NCBI GenBank assembly: GCA_958510825.1 | Contig: OY294045.1 | Span: 97,462,988 to 97,526,987 of the forward strand | Origin: Brachypterus glaber | Lineage: Eukaryota; Arthropoda; Insecta; Coleoptera; Kateretidae | Length of the DNA: 64,000 nt | Reading direction: 5' to 3' | In this document: positions 1-10,790 of the stretch, piece by piece | Layout of the letters: the number at the start of each line of letters is the position of its first letter | How positions within the stretch are numbered: the stretch's first letter is position 1 | Translations under genes and position numbers: made by a program | Notes under the pieces: model-generated | The model's input: the letters and a program-made list of their open reading frames with translations, nothing else | Told to the model about the DNA's origin: nothing | The model's database searches: none

Positions 1-321
1 AATTTTGAAATGAAGTAGGCGCACCCTAATTTATTTTTGTTTCAGCTGAAATTTGACGAAAAAAAACCTAATTTTTATATTTTTCGCGGCATAAGGAGGG
101 ACTTATAATTTAAAAAAAACAAAAACTACTTTTTTGAAATATCCTAGCGTGTAGCTTTAGGTTAATAATTACCCCCTTGCATGTTTATGTTTTTATTTGC
201 TACACATTCACAACAGCTTACCCATTATCATTAAATTTATTTAATTATAATTATTTGTTTAAAAATCAAATTTCTTTATATATATAAAAAGTCCAAACCA
301 TATGGTTCAGTCATTATAATT
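1..321. other. AT-rich sequence, nothing recognised
   Basis: I see no open frame, splice pattern or repeat shared with the rest of the window. Short homopolymers and AT-rich text only. Confidence 0.4.
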
Positions 322-1294
322 ACACCGGCACACAAAAAAAATTGTGAGTCTTGGATTCCAGTATGATATTCCTATGTATTTTTTTCCGCTGAAACCGAAT
401 CCATAACCCGTTTAACTCTTACAGGTCAGAATTTTGACATAACCTAAAAAAACACTCGAAAAGCTACTGTAACCGCTAAAATCCACCATCTACTCCATAC
501 CACTTTCACCCCCTTCCTCCAAATTCGTAATTTCGTAACCCCATAATCCCTAACCTCGAAATACCATTACTCCATAACCTGAAACCCCCGTAACCTCATT
601 AAGTAGAAAAATCTGGTTCGGGAAAACAGAACAATAACGCAAAATTTTCTTGTAGAACATAGTTATGAATAAGTAACTATAACCCTAAAATCCCATCACA
701 CCTCCTAACTCCTTCACTCCGTAACCCCATACATTATAAACTCTTAACCCCATCATCCTATTCTGTGGAGAATGCCGGTTCTCGAAATCATAGGAGTTTT
801 GTGAGTGAAGTCATGAATCAAGGTCTACTTCATTATTTTTTTAACCGGACTTCTCCACAGAATAGGATAACGCGATTAAGGGGATATAGTATATGGGGTT
901 ACGATGTGAAGGGATTTTGAGGTTATGATGTTAGGGGATTTTGGGGTTATAGAGTTACTTACATATGACTATGTTCCAGAAAAAAAAACTGAAGAATTGT
1001 TCTGTTTTCCCAAGCTAGATTTTTCTACTTAATGAGGTTACGGGGTTTTGAGGTTAGGAGATTATGGGGTTCTGGGGTCATAGAATTAGCAATTAGGGGA
1101 CAGGAGGTGACAGTGGTATGGCATAGATGATTTTAGCGGTTCCAGTAGTTTTTCGGGTGGTTTTTGAGGTTATGTCAAAATCCTGACGTGTAGGGGTTAA
1201 ACGGATTGCGGATTCACTTTCAGCGGGGAAAAATACATAGGAATATCATATTGAAATCCAAGACTCAGAAAAAAAAATTGTGGGCCTGTGTTAT
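322..1294. repeat. 970-bp foldback element (ACACNGGCACAC superfamily)
   Basis: The two halves are inverted copies of each other. The left end reads ACACCGGCACAC followed by A8. The right end, read on the - strand, is ACACAGGCCCAC followed by T9. Both arms then have CCTATGTATTTTT and CCGCTGAAA at the same distance from the end. Each arm carries many short GTAACCCC/CCATAACC-like motifs. The arms close around 755-869 with CCTATTCTGTGGAG and its complement. No coding potential. The largest member of a foldback superfamily seen nine times in this window. Confidence 0.8.
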
Positions 1295-1830
1295 TAAAAC
1301 TCAGATCGAGGTATTTATTTATATTATTTATATTTATATTATTACCGGGGTCAAAAATTAGAAATTTAAATCTTATTTTTAAAGTTAATAGTTACTTTAA
1401 ACTATATTTCACAAACTAGCCTGTCAGGTCAACGCTATTATTCCATAGTAAGTCAAAAAGGGACTTACCTTGCAATAACAGAGTTGACTTGCACACCTGT
1501 TAGTAAAATTTACTTTATTTACTTTAAAAATTAGTTTTTTTTTTTAATTTTTGCGAGCCCCCGATTAATAAATACTTTTATCCGACCCTGGTCAAATTAA
1601 TTGATTTCGTTTTGAAATGATATTTTCATCATAAAATTAAGCAAAAAAATACGTATATGCATTTGGTTTGGTTTGGTTTTGATTGGTCTGAAAATTTCAA
1701 AAAATCTACAGATAAAAATGTTTGGAGCAAAAAATTGACATAGCACCCTTATTTTGCAAATCCCTGGTTAAAATTATCAAATAAAAATAACATGAAATGA
1801 TGGCCTTTATCAATTTCAAGGCATGTGCAA
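1295..1830. other. AT-rich sequence, nothing recognised
   Basis: Contains short inverted pieces such as a TTGGTTTGGTTTGGTTTTG run near 1661, but no gene, splice structure or repeat shared elsewhere in the window. Confidence 0.35.
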
Positions 1831-2548
1831 AATAGTATATTCTATAACTAGTATGGAATAGACAATATTCCGCGCGAGCAGAAAATTTGTCATACGAGCC
1901 GGTAGGCGAGTATGACGGTCCCGCGAGCGCGGAATGACTATTCCATACGTGTTGTAGACTATACTTTTTCTTCGACTGCAAATATGAAACACTGTATGCC
2001 TTTAAACTGCGGACAAAGTTAAAAACCATGTTTTTTGCGACTCGACATTGTAACTGCAACAAAACACATATTTTTAAATAAAGCTATTAATGTTATTTTA
2101 TAATTTTATCAAATCAGTACTTAAAAAAGATTTTTATTTAATTTTAGCACATATTTACAAATTATAATGCAAAAATTGAAGCTTATGTCAGATTGCTGTG
2201 ACAGATATCAGGTTTAAATATTTAACAATAGATGAAGTAGTTTTAATTATTTTGAACTAAATTGATAAAAAACTGGTCAAATATTAAGAAAAACTAATAA
2301 ACTTTATATAATTTTAACACAAAACTTTAAATTGTATTAAATTATTCAATATTTCATGGAAAAATATATATATTTTTGCTAATTTTTCTACAGTTTTCTT
2401 TACATTTATAAACAAGAGAGGGCACTACATGTGCTCATTCTAACACGATACGGAATATTCATACCGTATCTAGAGCTAGAATGGATTCATTCTGTGTTTG
2501 AAAAGTGTGTGTATTTGCTTACATTCTATAGCAGTCGTAGAAAAATTC
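1831..2548. mobile_element. Nested-palindrome element G1, copy 1
   Basis: A second copy lies at 52482-53190 in the same orientation. The 5' end is a three-level nested palindrome: GTATGGAATAG (1851) pairs with CTATTCCATAC (1938), inside it ATTCCGCG (1867) pairs with CGCGGAAT (1928), and inside that GTCATAC (1889) pairs with GTATGAC (1910). The 3' end carries another nested palindrome: CATTCTA (2436) with TAGAATG (2477), enclosing GATACGG (2447) with CCGTATC (2464). The roughly 450 bases between are AT-rich and non-coding. I do not recognise the element class. The open frame on the - strand across this region is not supported as a gene. Confidence 0.7.
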
Positions 2549-2584
2549 GTTGCTGTGGTTTATAGGGTTTCAAAATTATTAAAT

Positions 2585-2654
2585 AAAAACTACTTTTTAG
2601 ATGTACCCTTAAGGTCTTAGGAGGGTCGTAGCTTCCTTAGGACTCATTTCTTTA
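2585..2654. repeat. Short repeat, first of a direct pair
   Basis: The text AAAAACTACTT-TTAGATGTACCC followed by GGTCGTAGC-TCCTTAGGACTCATTTC recurs at 3064-3150. It resembles the inner part of family A, where GTAGCTCCCTTAGGGCTCA occurs. The pair brackets MITE B copy 1. Confidence 0.45.
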
Positions 2655-2882
2655 TATGGTATGTTTCATCAAGCAAGACAGTAAATTAAAAATCGCACAG
2701 TAAATATTTTCAAAACAGATTCGAGCATTGGATGGGCCAATATACTGCGTAGTTTATTTTATAAAATAAACTATATTTTATACAAAAACATATGCTATTC
2801 AAACATGTTGTAAAAATATTTATAATAATAATAATAATGTGTGATTTTTAATTTACTATCTTGCTTGATGAAACAGACCATA
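2655..2882. mobile_element. MITE B, copy 1 (TA target, long inverted ends)
   Basis: Begins TATGGTATGTTTCATCAAG and ends with the complement CTTGATGAAACAGACCATA. Arms extend inward through GTAAATTAAAAATCGCACAG for about 70 bases. Other copies lie at 30073, 50729, 53841 and 56203. Non-coding; presumably mobilised by a Tc1/mariner-type transposase, inferred from the TA duplication proven at copy 5. Confidence 0.75.
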
Positions 2883-3063
2883 GGAACGTTTTTAATATTT
2901 TTTAAAGTAGAATCTCTTAGAATTAATGTAGAACTTTTGGATATGTAAATTAAATACAACGACAAATAAATAAATAAATAATAGTAGTGTGTTGGCGCCT
3001 TCACCAAAATTGTAAATATAATAAACAGTTTTGTAAAAATAATTTTGGATAATAAGAACACAT

Positions 3064-3150
3064 AAAAACTACTTCTTAGATGTACCCTTTTATTAGGGGG
3101 TCGTATCTCGCTTAGGGCTTATTTCTGGACCAACCTTTAAAAGGCTATGT
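3064..3150. repeat. Short repeat, second of a direct pair
   Basis: Direct partner of 2585-2654, here continuing into GGACCAACCTTTAAAAGG, which matches the GGACCAACCTTTATAGG block of family A. Likely a decayed family A-like element. Confidence 0.45.
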
Positions 3151-3289
3151 CAATTAATTTTGATCCACTTATTTTAAAAGTGATAGTTTTGTATTTTTTT
3201 TGTAAGTAAATAAACAAGAGGTCAAAATTTAGTATTGCAAAAACATATTTTAAAGAGCGAAACAAATACAACAGTGACTAAGGCTGGGT

Positions 3290-3500
3290 TTATCAAAATG
3301 CAGCTAAATTTAGCTGACACGTAATAACCATAGCAACTCCAACCAAAATCCAGAATTTGCTCTTAACTGAGACTTTATCTATAAGATAAGATATCTAAAA
3401 AATAAAGTCTCAGTTAAGAGCAAATTCTGGATTTTGGTTGGAGTTGCTATGGTTATTACGTGTCAGCTAAATTTAGCTGCATTTTGATAAACCCAGCCTT
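3290..3500. mobile_element. Near-perfect palindromic MITE (AAGGCTGGGTTTATC)
   Basis: Starts AAGGCTGGGTTTATCAAAA and ends with its complement. The arms of about 90 bases match almost without mismatch, around a short centre near 3385. The near identity of the arms suggests a recent insertion or arm homogenisation. Non-coding. Confidence 0.8.
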
Positions 3501-3641
3501 ACGGCCGGTTTATCAATGTGCATTTAAAATTTTATCTAATGGTTAAAGTCTCGGTTAAGGACAAATTCTGGATATTAATTGGAGTTGCCATGGCAATTAT
3601 GTGTCAGTTAATTTTAGCTGTATATTGATAAACCCAGCCTA
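3501..3641. repeat. Degenerate second copy of the AAGGCTGGG MITE
   Basis: Directly abuts the preceding palindrome. It carries CCGGTTTATCAATGTGCA, the inner block AAATTCTGGAT and a final GATAAACCCAGCCT, but has lost about 70 bases from the centre and has many differences. Confidence 0.65.
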
Positions 3642-4073
3642 AAGGAACCAAAATTAACTAAAACCAACCAATCCTCAATACGCATTAAGTAACTGTTATG
3701 CTAAACTAACTTCGTTAAAATCAACTTGAGCTAAGAACCTTTTCTTTTAACTCATTACCGCCCAAGATACCGCAAACGATTCACGATAATTTTAATTTAG
3801 GCATACGTACGAATTTAAAATTGACGTGATTAATTTTTGATCCCTTGGACGGTAATGGGTTAATTATGTTAGTTTTTATTTTTTTATAATTTCCTTTACA
3901 CACTCGCACACAATCACGCTTTTTTTCCTCTCCCTGTCTGTATTTCCGACTTTCCTGACAAGGTGGAGGAGGGACGCTGTAAATACCTTACTATGCTCAT
4001 ATTTGTAGTTTATTTAGTTAAAAAATATATAATAATACCAACTATACGTTGCCAATCAAATTTATTAAAAATA
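3642..4073. other. Unassigned AT-rich sequence
   Basis: No supported gene. Contains GACGGTAATGGGTTAA at 3849 and its partial complement TTAACTCATTACCG at 3748, a weak inverted pair suggesting a worn MITE. Confidence 0.3.
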
Positions 4074-4513
4074 AAAACATTTTTTTTGGGTTACTTTTGG
4101 CAAATTTTAGTCCTCACTTTTCAGTACTTAACGTTTCAGTCTATATTATACCTTCATCAAAAGCTAAAAATTACAATGTGATGAGTCATAAACCATAAAA
4201 TATAAAATATAAAAAGTTTTTCTTAGGTGACCCTAACCTAAAAACTTACCATCTAAATTATGAGCATTATTTTAAATGGTATGCTATGTTCGGAACTTTT
4301 AAAATAATGATCCTTATATAGATGGTAAGTTTTTAGGTTAGGATCACCTAAGAAAAACTTTTTATAGTTTTTATAGTTTTGTATTTTTAGTATTATAACT
4401 CATCCCATTGTAATTTTTAGCTTTTGATAACAGACTAATATAAACTGAAACGTTAAGTACTGAAAAGTGACGATTACAATTTGCGAAAAGTAACCCAAAA
4501 CAAATGTTTTTTT
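4074..4513. repeat. Foldback element, about 430 bp
   Basis: The left arm contains TTTTTTTTGGGTTACTTTTG, GTACTTAACGTTTCAGT and TTTTTCTTAGGTGACCC. The right arm holds their complements in reverse order (AGGATCACCTAAGAAAAA near 4340, AACTGAAACGTTAAGTAC near 4445, AAAAGTAACCCAAAA near 4487). The loop lies around 4260-4310. Two short open frames within it are products of the inverted repeat, not genes. Confidence 0.75.
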
Positions 4514-4581
4514 TTTTAATTAAAAAATATATATTTATTAACCTAGGTTTATAATGAATTTTAATCAAAGATAAGAGATAA

Positions 4582-4779
4582 TAGATCTAGGTCTCAAGAT
4601 AGCAAGAGACCATGCTGGAAGAGTACTGGCTCGACATGGCCAGTATATGCAACATATTACTAAGCTACAAGGTGGCATGGACTGTGCATGAATATGCCAG
4701 TAGTGCTCGAGTGGTGGGTGCTGGCCCATCACTCTACACCCCAATTATCCAGTTTCCAGTAGCATGAGTCCTAGATCTA
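4582..4779. repeat. GC-richer 200-bp segment with short inverted ends
   Basis: Bounded by TAGATCTAGGTCTCA on the left and the complement of TAGATCTAGGACTCA on the right (one mismatch in 15). Noticeably richer in G+C than its surroundings. A frame from the ATG at 4612 stays open for about 55 codons to the TGA near 4767, but resembles nothing I know. Probably a small mobile element. Confidence 0.45.
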
Positions 4780-6161
4780 GTGTATCTTGATCTGATTATT
4801 TGGTACCTTTTATGTTTTAAACGCCCTTATATTCTATACAGTGTACACTAATCAGTAATTATTGCTAATACTAAAAAAAATCTAGTAAAGACCGTTGATA
4901 AATATTTTTCCCATGATTTGTTCATGATTAATTAAAATCTATTGATATTCAATGAATATTATTCATATTCTTCTCAAACGTATTTGACGTATTTTTTCGA
5001 AATTTGGTTGAAATATCTACAAACAGCTTTCGGTTCAGTAAAAAAAAAATTACCCACTACTAAATATTTAATATTTAGTAGTTTAGCTATCCAAACCAAA
5101 TAATTTGCATTTTATTTTCTGTTAAATATTTAAAAAGATCTATTTTGGATTTTACCGATGGTGGTTTCCAAAAAGCAAAGTTAACAAAAGCCCCTAGGAC
5201 GCTTTTACGTCCTTTTGCTGCTTTGGCTATTCTTGGCCCTTGATTTTACTAATTCCAGTTTTTCCCACCAAGAAGAACAAGAAGCCAGTTTGCGATTGGT
5301 TTTACTTGTGACATATCTAGATGTTATAATTAGATCTATCTATAAATATTATGCAATTTTTGGTAGTTAACGCAGATACCGTTTGTCTAAATAAATTAAT
5401 ACCATTTTTTTTTTAATAATTTAATTTAACAAATTCTGGAAAGCAATTTCCTTAAATTCTGTTTACTCCGATTACAAAAAGTATAGAAATGTTATTATCT
5501 TCATAGCAATAAAACTAACTACGTAGGTAGTTTTAGAGTAACATAAAACCCTCTATATGTAAGATACTTTAATGGAGTAAACAACTTTATCGCTTAAAAA
5601 AAAATAATTTTAATTATACGAAACCTTTTGTTGAATTTTTTTTACCCTTGTAAAATCAGTTTAGCTTTAAGAATTCATTTTAAGCAGTAACATTTCATAG
5701 CAGACCCAAAAGTTGGCTAAACATAGGATTTAAGTAGTCCTTTAATCTTATGTTTTGCAAACAATCAAATAAGGATCATTTTGAATTTTTAAAAAATCTA
5801 AAAGTTTTCCTTTTCAATGTTGGAAAAAATAAAAGATGTAGGTATGTGTGAGTTGATGCTTTGAGACAAAAATTTCCAGTTATTAATAAACATATCCTTA
5901 TAGGGTTTTTACATTGTTTAATTAAAGAGTTTCTTGAGTACCGAACGTCGTCCTTTTTTAATTTTTTTTTAGTTTTTAATATAATACATTTTACTTTGAA
6001 AATTAAAAAACTTTACCTTGCAGAATATGCCCAGATTCTTCTTATAACTTGCAAAACTATCTTACCTAATTTATGATATGTCAAATCTAAAGTAGTCAAT
6101 ATCCAGAATAGTGACATGTGTAATAATGACATTGTGTGGTACAAAACAATGTCTTAAACTA
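4780..6161. other. 1.4-kb stretch without recognised features
   Basis: Mostly AT-rich, with long A/T runs. A small inverted motif, CTAGGACGCTTTTACGTCCT, sits at 5194. Short open frames (for example 5861-6076) have biased composition typical of random AT-rich DNA. Confidence 0.4.
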
Positions 6162-6862
6162 CTATCCCATATAGCACCGGTCATCCAATGGACGTCCATT
6201 TTAGATCCCTTTTAACTACATTGGTCCACGGCCTAATAATGGATGTACTGTGTATGTCCATATATTTACATACTTTGTACGACTATTAGTGGACGTCCAT
6301 TCAGTGTCCATTTTACGCCCATAATTTCAGCTCTGTACGTTTATTCTAAGTGGGTGAAACAGAGAGAGGGAAGATAAGGGGGGATGTAAAATTTATTTTA
6401 AAATTTTATTATCACTGGATGAGTATGTAACCTAATTTTAGTTTTAAATTATCTCTTTTGTAATTAATGGATTTTTTAAATTTTAGGGGTGGGGATTGGG
6501 GGGTAAATTTTATATAAAATTATATTGTCAGACGAGCATATGTACCAAATTTTAGCTTACTAAGTATATTCTAAGTGGTCGGAAAAGCCTTTGGCAGATT
6601 TGCCCTAAACAAACAAACAACAACAAACATTGAAAGTTAAATAACAGTTTTTCACAGTCGCAAAAACCAGTTAAGCAAGCAAAAAAAGCAAGGATGGATG
6701 GTTTGAACGGACACCTAATGTCCACAGTTGTGTCATCTGGACTCTGAACGGATGTCCATGGGACGTCCATAGAGAAAAAATGGGCATCCTATGGACATAC
6801 AGCCGTCCATAAACATATGTCCATTTTACGTCCATAGTATCACTTTGTGCTATCTGGGATAT
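6162..6862. mobile_element. TIR element with palindromic subterminal repeats (GGACGTCC)
   Basis: Ends are TATCCCATATAGCAC on the left and the complement of TATCCCAGATAGCAC on the right. Subterminal zones are filled with ATGGACGTCCAT and variants (near 6188, 6292, 6761) plus half-sites such as ATGTCCAT, a self-complementary motif. The centre (6350-6560) is G-rich and unique. Short - strand frames here simply read the repeated motif. The class is unknown; a related end occurs at 9140-9160. Confidence 0.7.
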
Positions 6863-7389
6863 AATAGACAACATTTAAAGGAGGATATCGGTTTTTGGGC
6901 CATCTGCCGTCTTTCATAAGATTTTGCACACACACGGGTCATTAAAAAAGACCTAATTTGCCAAATTTTACACTACCCCACCATTCCAGAACACCTTCAA
7001 AATAGCTCCCGAATAGGTGAATTTTGGTGACATTTTTCAAAAAGAAAAAATCAATCTGACAACAGGGCTTACATTATTAAGTAGTTCACCTAGTTATTTT
7101 TGACATCACCAAAACTTATGTGTCAGTAAATTGTTAAATAAAATAAAATAATTTTATAGAAATATAAATTGATTTAAAGAATTTATCATGTATTATACTA
7201 CATATGTACAGTATACAAGATAAAACAGTTATATAATAAGGAAGAGATTTACCGACCGAATTAAATAGATCAAAATAGATCACCGATTATAAAGAAAGTG
7301 CATGGAATGATTGTATATAACACTGATCTATTATTTTTCTGAGAGAACAATTATAATGGAATGGTTTGGAATAGATTTGTTGTACTAAA

Positions 7390-7480
7390 TAGTAGTTTTC
7401 GTAACGAGTAAGCGACTTTAGTACTTAGTGCACTAGAGTGAAAATCATTCGAGTGCACTAAGGACTTGTTACAAACGAGT
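7390..7480. repeat. Nested palindrome inside the 1.8-kb element
   Basis: TCGTAACGAGTAAG (7399) pairs imperfectly with CTTGTTACAAACGA (7464). Inside it TTAGTGCACTAGAGTG pairs with TTCGAGTGCACTAA. The architecture matches the ends of G1, G2 and D elements elsewhere in the window. Confidence 0.55.
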
Positions 7481-7754
7481 TGCGAACAACATTTTTCGTT
7501 CGATCTACAGTCTAGACTCTTAAAAAATGTATATTTTAAAGAATTACCTGTATTTAATTTTGACATTTCAACATTTTATAAACGTCAAATTACTTTTGTC
7601 AAAATGAATGCTATGTGTAATCGTTTGGATAAATGAGTGTGCATAGTTGTCATTTCATTCAAATATGTACTATGTACTCGTGCGATAGAAAAATATCCTA
7701 ACGAGGATATATAGTGAACATGTATTTTTCTTTATTTTGTGTATACTAGGTCGT

Positions 7755-7832
7755 ACGTAAAATTATTTGTAATATCAGTGTAGTGTATAAAACATCTCTG
7801 TAGGCCCTGAACAACTTTAAATAAATAAACAA
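7755..7832 (+). repeat. Possible LINE 3' end (1 of 2)
   Basis: GTATAAAACATCTCTGTAG then GCCCTGAACAACTTTAAATAAATAAAC. A clear relative, GGTATAAAACACCTTGTAGG followed by an (AAATA)n tail, occurs at 51165-51240. Shared text ending in an AAATA tail is typical of a non-LTR 3' end; inference only. Confidence 0.4.
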
Positions 7833-8679
7833 AATATACTTCGTCCGCATACTTTAAGGTTAGTGGCGTGGCATCTAAATATAATTATTTCTGTTTATTT
7901 AGTTTATTTAGTTTTAGTATAGATTTAAAAGTTAAAATTGATTAAAATTCATGAAGAAATTGGAAACAAAATTCATAAATATGAGAAGGAAAATTATGTA
8001 TTGTAAAGTTTCTTTAGAAAAGACGCTTTCTCTTAGATTGGGGAAAGCCAATGAAAACCTAGTATATAGATGCTCTAAAGGTGATGATGTATTAACAGAA
8101 ACTGTACCATAACATTTTATAATCACCATGCGCAATTTGCCGACGGAAAATCTCTTCCTTGAATTAAGATTTTCTACCTCCTTTAAATTAGTTTCTAGTT
8201 TCCAGTTTGTATAGGTTATATTACTGTTGTTTATAAAGTTCCAGATATATTGCATAAAAACTGTTTTTCAGACGTACTTCTCTCTCTATATGAAGATTTA
8301 TAAGAAATGTCCGGTATTGTACATTTTGAGCTGGCTTTGTAGCACTCTTTTTATTAAGGTACCCATCGCAGCCAAAAGACTTTATTGGTGCCATTTTATC
8401 AAAAAATTTACTTGACAATTAGTTTTCATTTAAGGCGTCGCAAAAATACTTCACTTCAGTCATGTCAAAAAAGCTTGACTAGTTGGTTTTGTCTCGTAAT
8501 AAAAAGCAATGTTGCCAAGATGTACATTTTCAATTAATTTTATGAAAATATTCTTTTTAACGCTTACTACTAAATAAACAGTTTAAATTAATTAATTCTC
8601 CATTTCTCATCATTTTAAACCTAAAAACAAACCCTTTTGATGTGGCCCAAAATACCCCACTAAAACGATATCCTCCTTT

Positions 8680-8939
8680 CAGGAATATTAACATTTTCAT
8701 GCATTAATTTGTTTGTATACAAGTACATACCTATCTGTACTTACAATACAATCTTACATAGCTTACAAACACTAGACTTAATAAAATCACCAATCACTAG
8801 ACTTATGTCTATAATTATAATCAAATAATACACGATTGGAATCACCAAAAACAATTAAATGTATAATTTTTTATCGGCTACTGTAGAATTACAACTCCAA
8901 CATGTCAAAAATGTATTGCAGAACAGCGGCAAATTCTAA
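8680..8939. other. Unassigned sequence
   Basis: AT-rich, no supported gene or shared repeat. Confidence 0.3.
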
Positions 8940-9160
8940 TAAACCTTCTATCAGAACATTCTTAGAATATGCAGAGCATAATTTCTAAGAACTTTCTTAG
9001 AATATGCATTAGAAGAATATTGTGAGAAAATTATAAGGATATGTCATGCATATGCATAGATTATGCATTTTAAGCATGATCATAGCATATCTAAAATTTT
9101 ATTCTAAGAATATTCCCAATAATTAGAGAATATTCTTGGATCATCGGTGCTATTTGGGCA
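8940..9160. mobile_element. Element end with AGAATATTCT subterminal repeats
   Basis: The right end is GGTGCTATTTGGGC, the complement of GCCCAAATAGCACC, close to the CCCATATAGCACCG end of the element at 6162. Inward it carries repeated AGAATATTCT / TTCTTAGAATATGCA motifs, again self-complementary. A matching left end was not found. Confidence 0.55.
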
Positions 9161-9530
9161 ATAATAACTGATAACCTAATAACTTTTAAAAGAGACAATG
9201 TACCATTAAAAAAAACAATTTTGAAATTTTGAAAACTATCGTGTTGACTCTTCTAGTAATGAGACTACGAAAAGTATAATAATAACTGAAAACTTTTATC
9301 TCAAAATTTGGCCTGCCAAAGCGAAATATATGTCTCATAATAATAATAATAATAATAAAGTTATATTGTAATATACACATACTTTTTTATTCGAAAAGAT
9401 CCTTAAGCATAAACAGCATGCAAATTGCATCCGCAAACCAAATTATTTTTTTACCACGGTGTCACTCCTCCTTGTCGGGAAAGAACAGTGTATACTACGT
9501 CTCTGATAGGAATTTTTCGGCTATGTCCAG
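9161..9530. other. Intron sequence upstream of the Glut1 exon
   Basis: Holds an (ATA)n microsatellite at about 9337-9358 and otherwise no recognised feature. No second transporter exon was seen here. Confidence 0.4.
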
Positions 9531-9734
9531 GAGATGATCGACTGGATGTCCTACTTATCTGTGGTATCAACGTTATTCTTCGTCACTTTCTTTGCGATGG
9601 GGCCCGGATCCATTCCGTGGATGATCACTGCCGAACTGTTTTCACAAGGGCCTCGGCCCGCTGCCATGTCGATAGCTGTGCTCGTTAACTGGATTGCCAA
9701 CTTCGTCGTGGGTATCGGGTTCCCCAGCTTAAAG
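9531..9734 (+). CDS. Glut1: Glut1-type facilitative glucose transporter, one internal exon
   Basis: A single 204-base exon in phase 0 at both ends, preceded by a CCAG acceptor and followed by a consensus GTAAGT donor. Its 68 residues begin EMIDWMSYLSVVSTLFF and include the sugar-transporter signatures GPGSIPWMITAELF and GPRPAAMSIAVLVNW, ending at VGIGFPSLK. This covers about transmembrane helices 10 and 11 of the 12-helix major facilitator fold; in the family the GPGxIPW segment lines the sugar-exit side. It strongly resembles insect Glut1 (known from family knowledge, not from a search). The reading frame is open and codon choice is richer in G+C than the flanks, so it looks functional. The preceding and following exons were not found in the window, so either the gene has very long introns or this is an isolated duplicated exon. 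Confidence 0.85.
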
Positions 9735-9789
9735 GTAAGTCATAGAATTTTTTACCCTTTTTTAGTTTTTAGGAATTGTTTTAATAATA

Positions 9790-10110
9790 GTCCAGGAGCT
9801 CAAGCCCAGTAGAATTTTTGTTATTACCTCACCGTTGAGACTTTTGTGTTCTTTATGTCCAGCCAAACAACTTGTTACAGAAGAAAATTGTCGGTAACGG
9901 GGAGTTTTATTTTTTTGGGACCAACCCTTAACTTTAGGGCGCGCCCGGGCGTCCGACGCCCTAAAGTTAAGGGTTGTCCCAAAAAAAAAAACGCCCCTTA
10001 CCGAGAATTTTCTTATGTAAGAAGTTGTTTGATTGGACATAAAGAACACATATACAAAGTCTCAACGGTGAGGTAATAAAAAAAATTCTACTGCGCGTGG
10101 GCTTCCAGAC
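9790..10110. mobile_element. Foldback MITE, 320 bp, just downstream of the Glut1 exon
   Basis: The left arm contains GCCCAGTAGAATTTTT, TTACCTCACCGTTGAGAC, TGTTCTTTATGTCC and CCCTTAACTTTAGGGCG. The right arm gives their complements in reverse order. The centre is a GC-rich CGCGCCCGGGCGTCCGACG around 9940-9960. Overlapping short frames on both strands are mirror readings of the arms and not genes. It lies within 60 bases of the Glut1 donor site. Confidence 0.8.
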
Positions 10111-10400
10111 TATAATCATATTAGCCCTTGGAATACGTTCTTGAAAGTTGCATAAATAGTCTGTCTTTGAAAAGTCCAAACATTTTCTATTTTTAAAATT
10201 TACCCCAACTACTCCAATTTTAAAATTTATGTAGCAAACACCTATATTTATATATTAATTTAACACTAAATACACTAAAAAAATATTAGCCTTACTAGCC
10301 TTACTGCAGGTTAGCTTTAGTTAATATTAAAACTCATCTAGGATAGAGTGCAATCGTAGTAAGAAGGCGATATATTTTTTTGGCTACCAATATAAAAGCA

Positions 10401-10783
10401 TAAAGAACTTTCACTTTCGGGTTTAGACCGTGTTAATGGATTTTCACTTTCCGACGTTTCGTCTCTTACTACTAGAGACATCTTCAGGGATTAATCTGAA
10501 ACTAAGTTTCGAATCAACTTGTGTCACTATTTATGACGAGTTGTGGTTATTCACCCGTGACGAGCTTTTTCCTATCAAAGACTTCCATATTGCAGGTAAG
10601 TGGTAACCAGTGTCCCGATTGATATTGTTAGGATGCTTGATGATTTCTATCGATTCCCGTATCTTCCTTGGCATTTTTCTGTTTTCTGTTAATATTTGTT
10701 TTGTTTCAGACGAATTGATTTTATGACCTGTTTCATGTACATGTTCGGCTACTGCCGATAAGGAAATTTGTTTCTTTCTTATA
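10401..10783 (-). pseudogene. Penelope-like element 3' remnant, inverted copy
   Basis: Read on the - strand, this repeats the + strand sequence of 10947-11332: the end of a GIY-YIG nuclease frame (EHVHETGHKIN segment) and the hammerhead-like terminal region. It starts abruptly within the nuclease domain, so it is 5'-truncated. The two copies face each other with a spacer of about 160 bases, an arrangement familiar in Penelope-like elements. The hammerhead-like motif lies at 10456-10487. Confidence 0.7.
10456..10487 (-). ncRNA. Hammerhead-ribozyme-like core (copy 1)
   Basis: On the - strand: CTGAAGA, then a stem TGTCTC/GAGAC closed by TAGTAGTAA, then GAAAC. The order CTGAAGA, stem II, GAAAC is the conserved half of a hammerhead ribozyme, which Penelope-like elements are known to carry in their terminal repeats. 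I cannot confirm the cleavage site and stem III by eye, so activity is not claimed. Confidence 0.45.
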
Positions 10784-10790
10784 TATATTT

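Larger units (their letters stand above)
6878..8679. mobile_element. 1.8-kb TIR element (AAAGGAGGATATCG ends)
   Basis: Left end AAAGGAGGATATCGG then TTTTTGGGCCATC. The right end read inward is AAAGGAGGATATCGT and then TTTTGGGCCACATC. Two shorter relatives with AAAGGAGGGTATCG ends lie at 25605-26526 and 43862-44772. No transposase is visible inside, although it is long enough to have carried one. It contains a nested palindrome at 7390-7480 and a possible LINE 3' end at 7750-7830, so it is itself composite. Confidence 0.65.

Noticed and set aside
1851..1948. Parvovirus-like terminal hairpin
   Set aside because: Only the nested shape is similar; there is no viral coding sequence nearby and the element is repeated with a second, different palindromic end.
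9762..10179. Overlapping frames on both strands with similar proteins
   Set aside because: They mirror each other because the DNA is a foldback; no codon bias or known domain.
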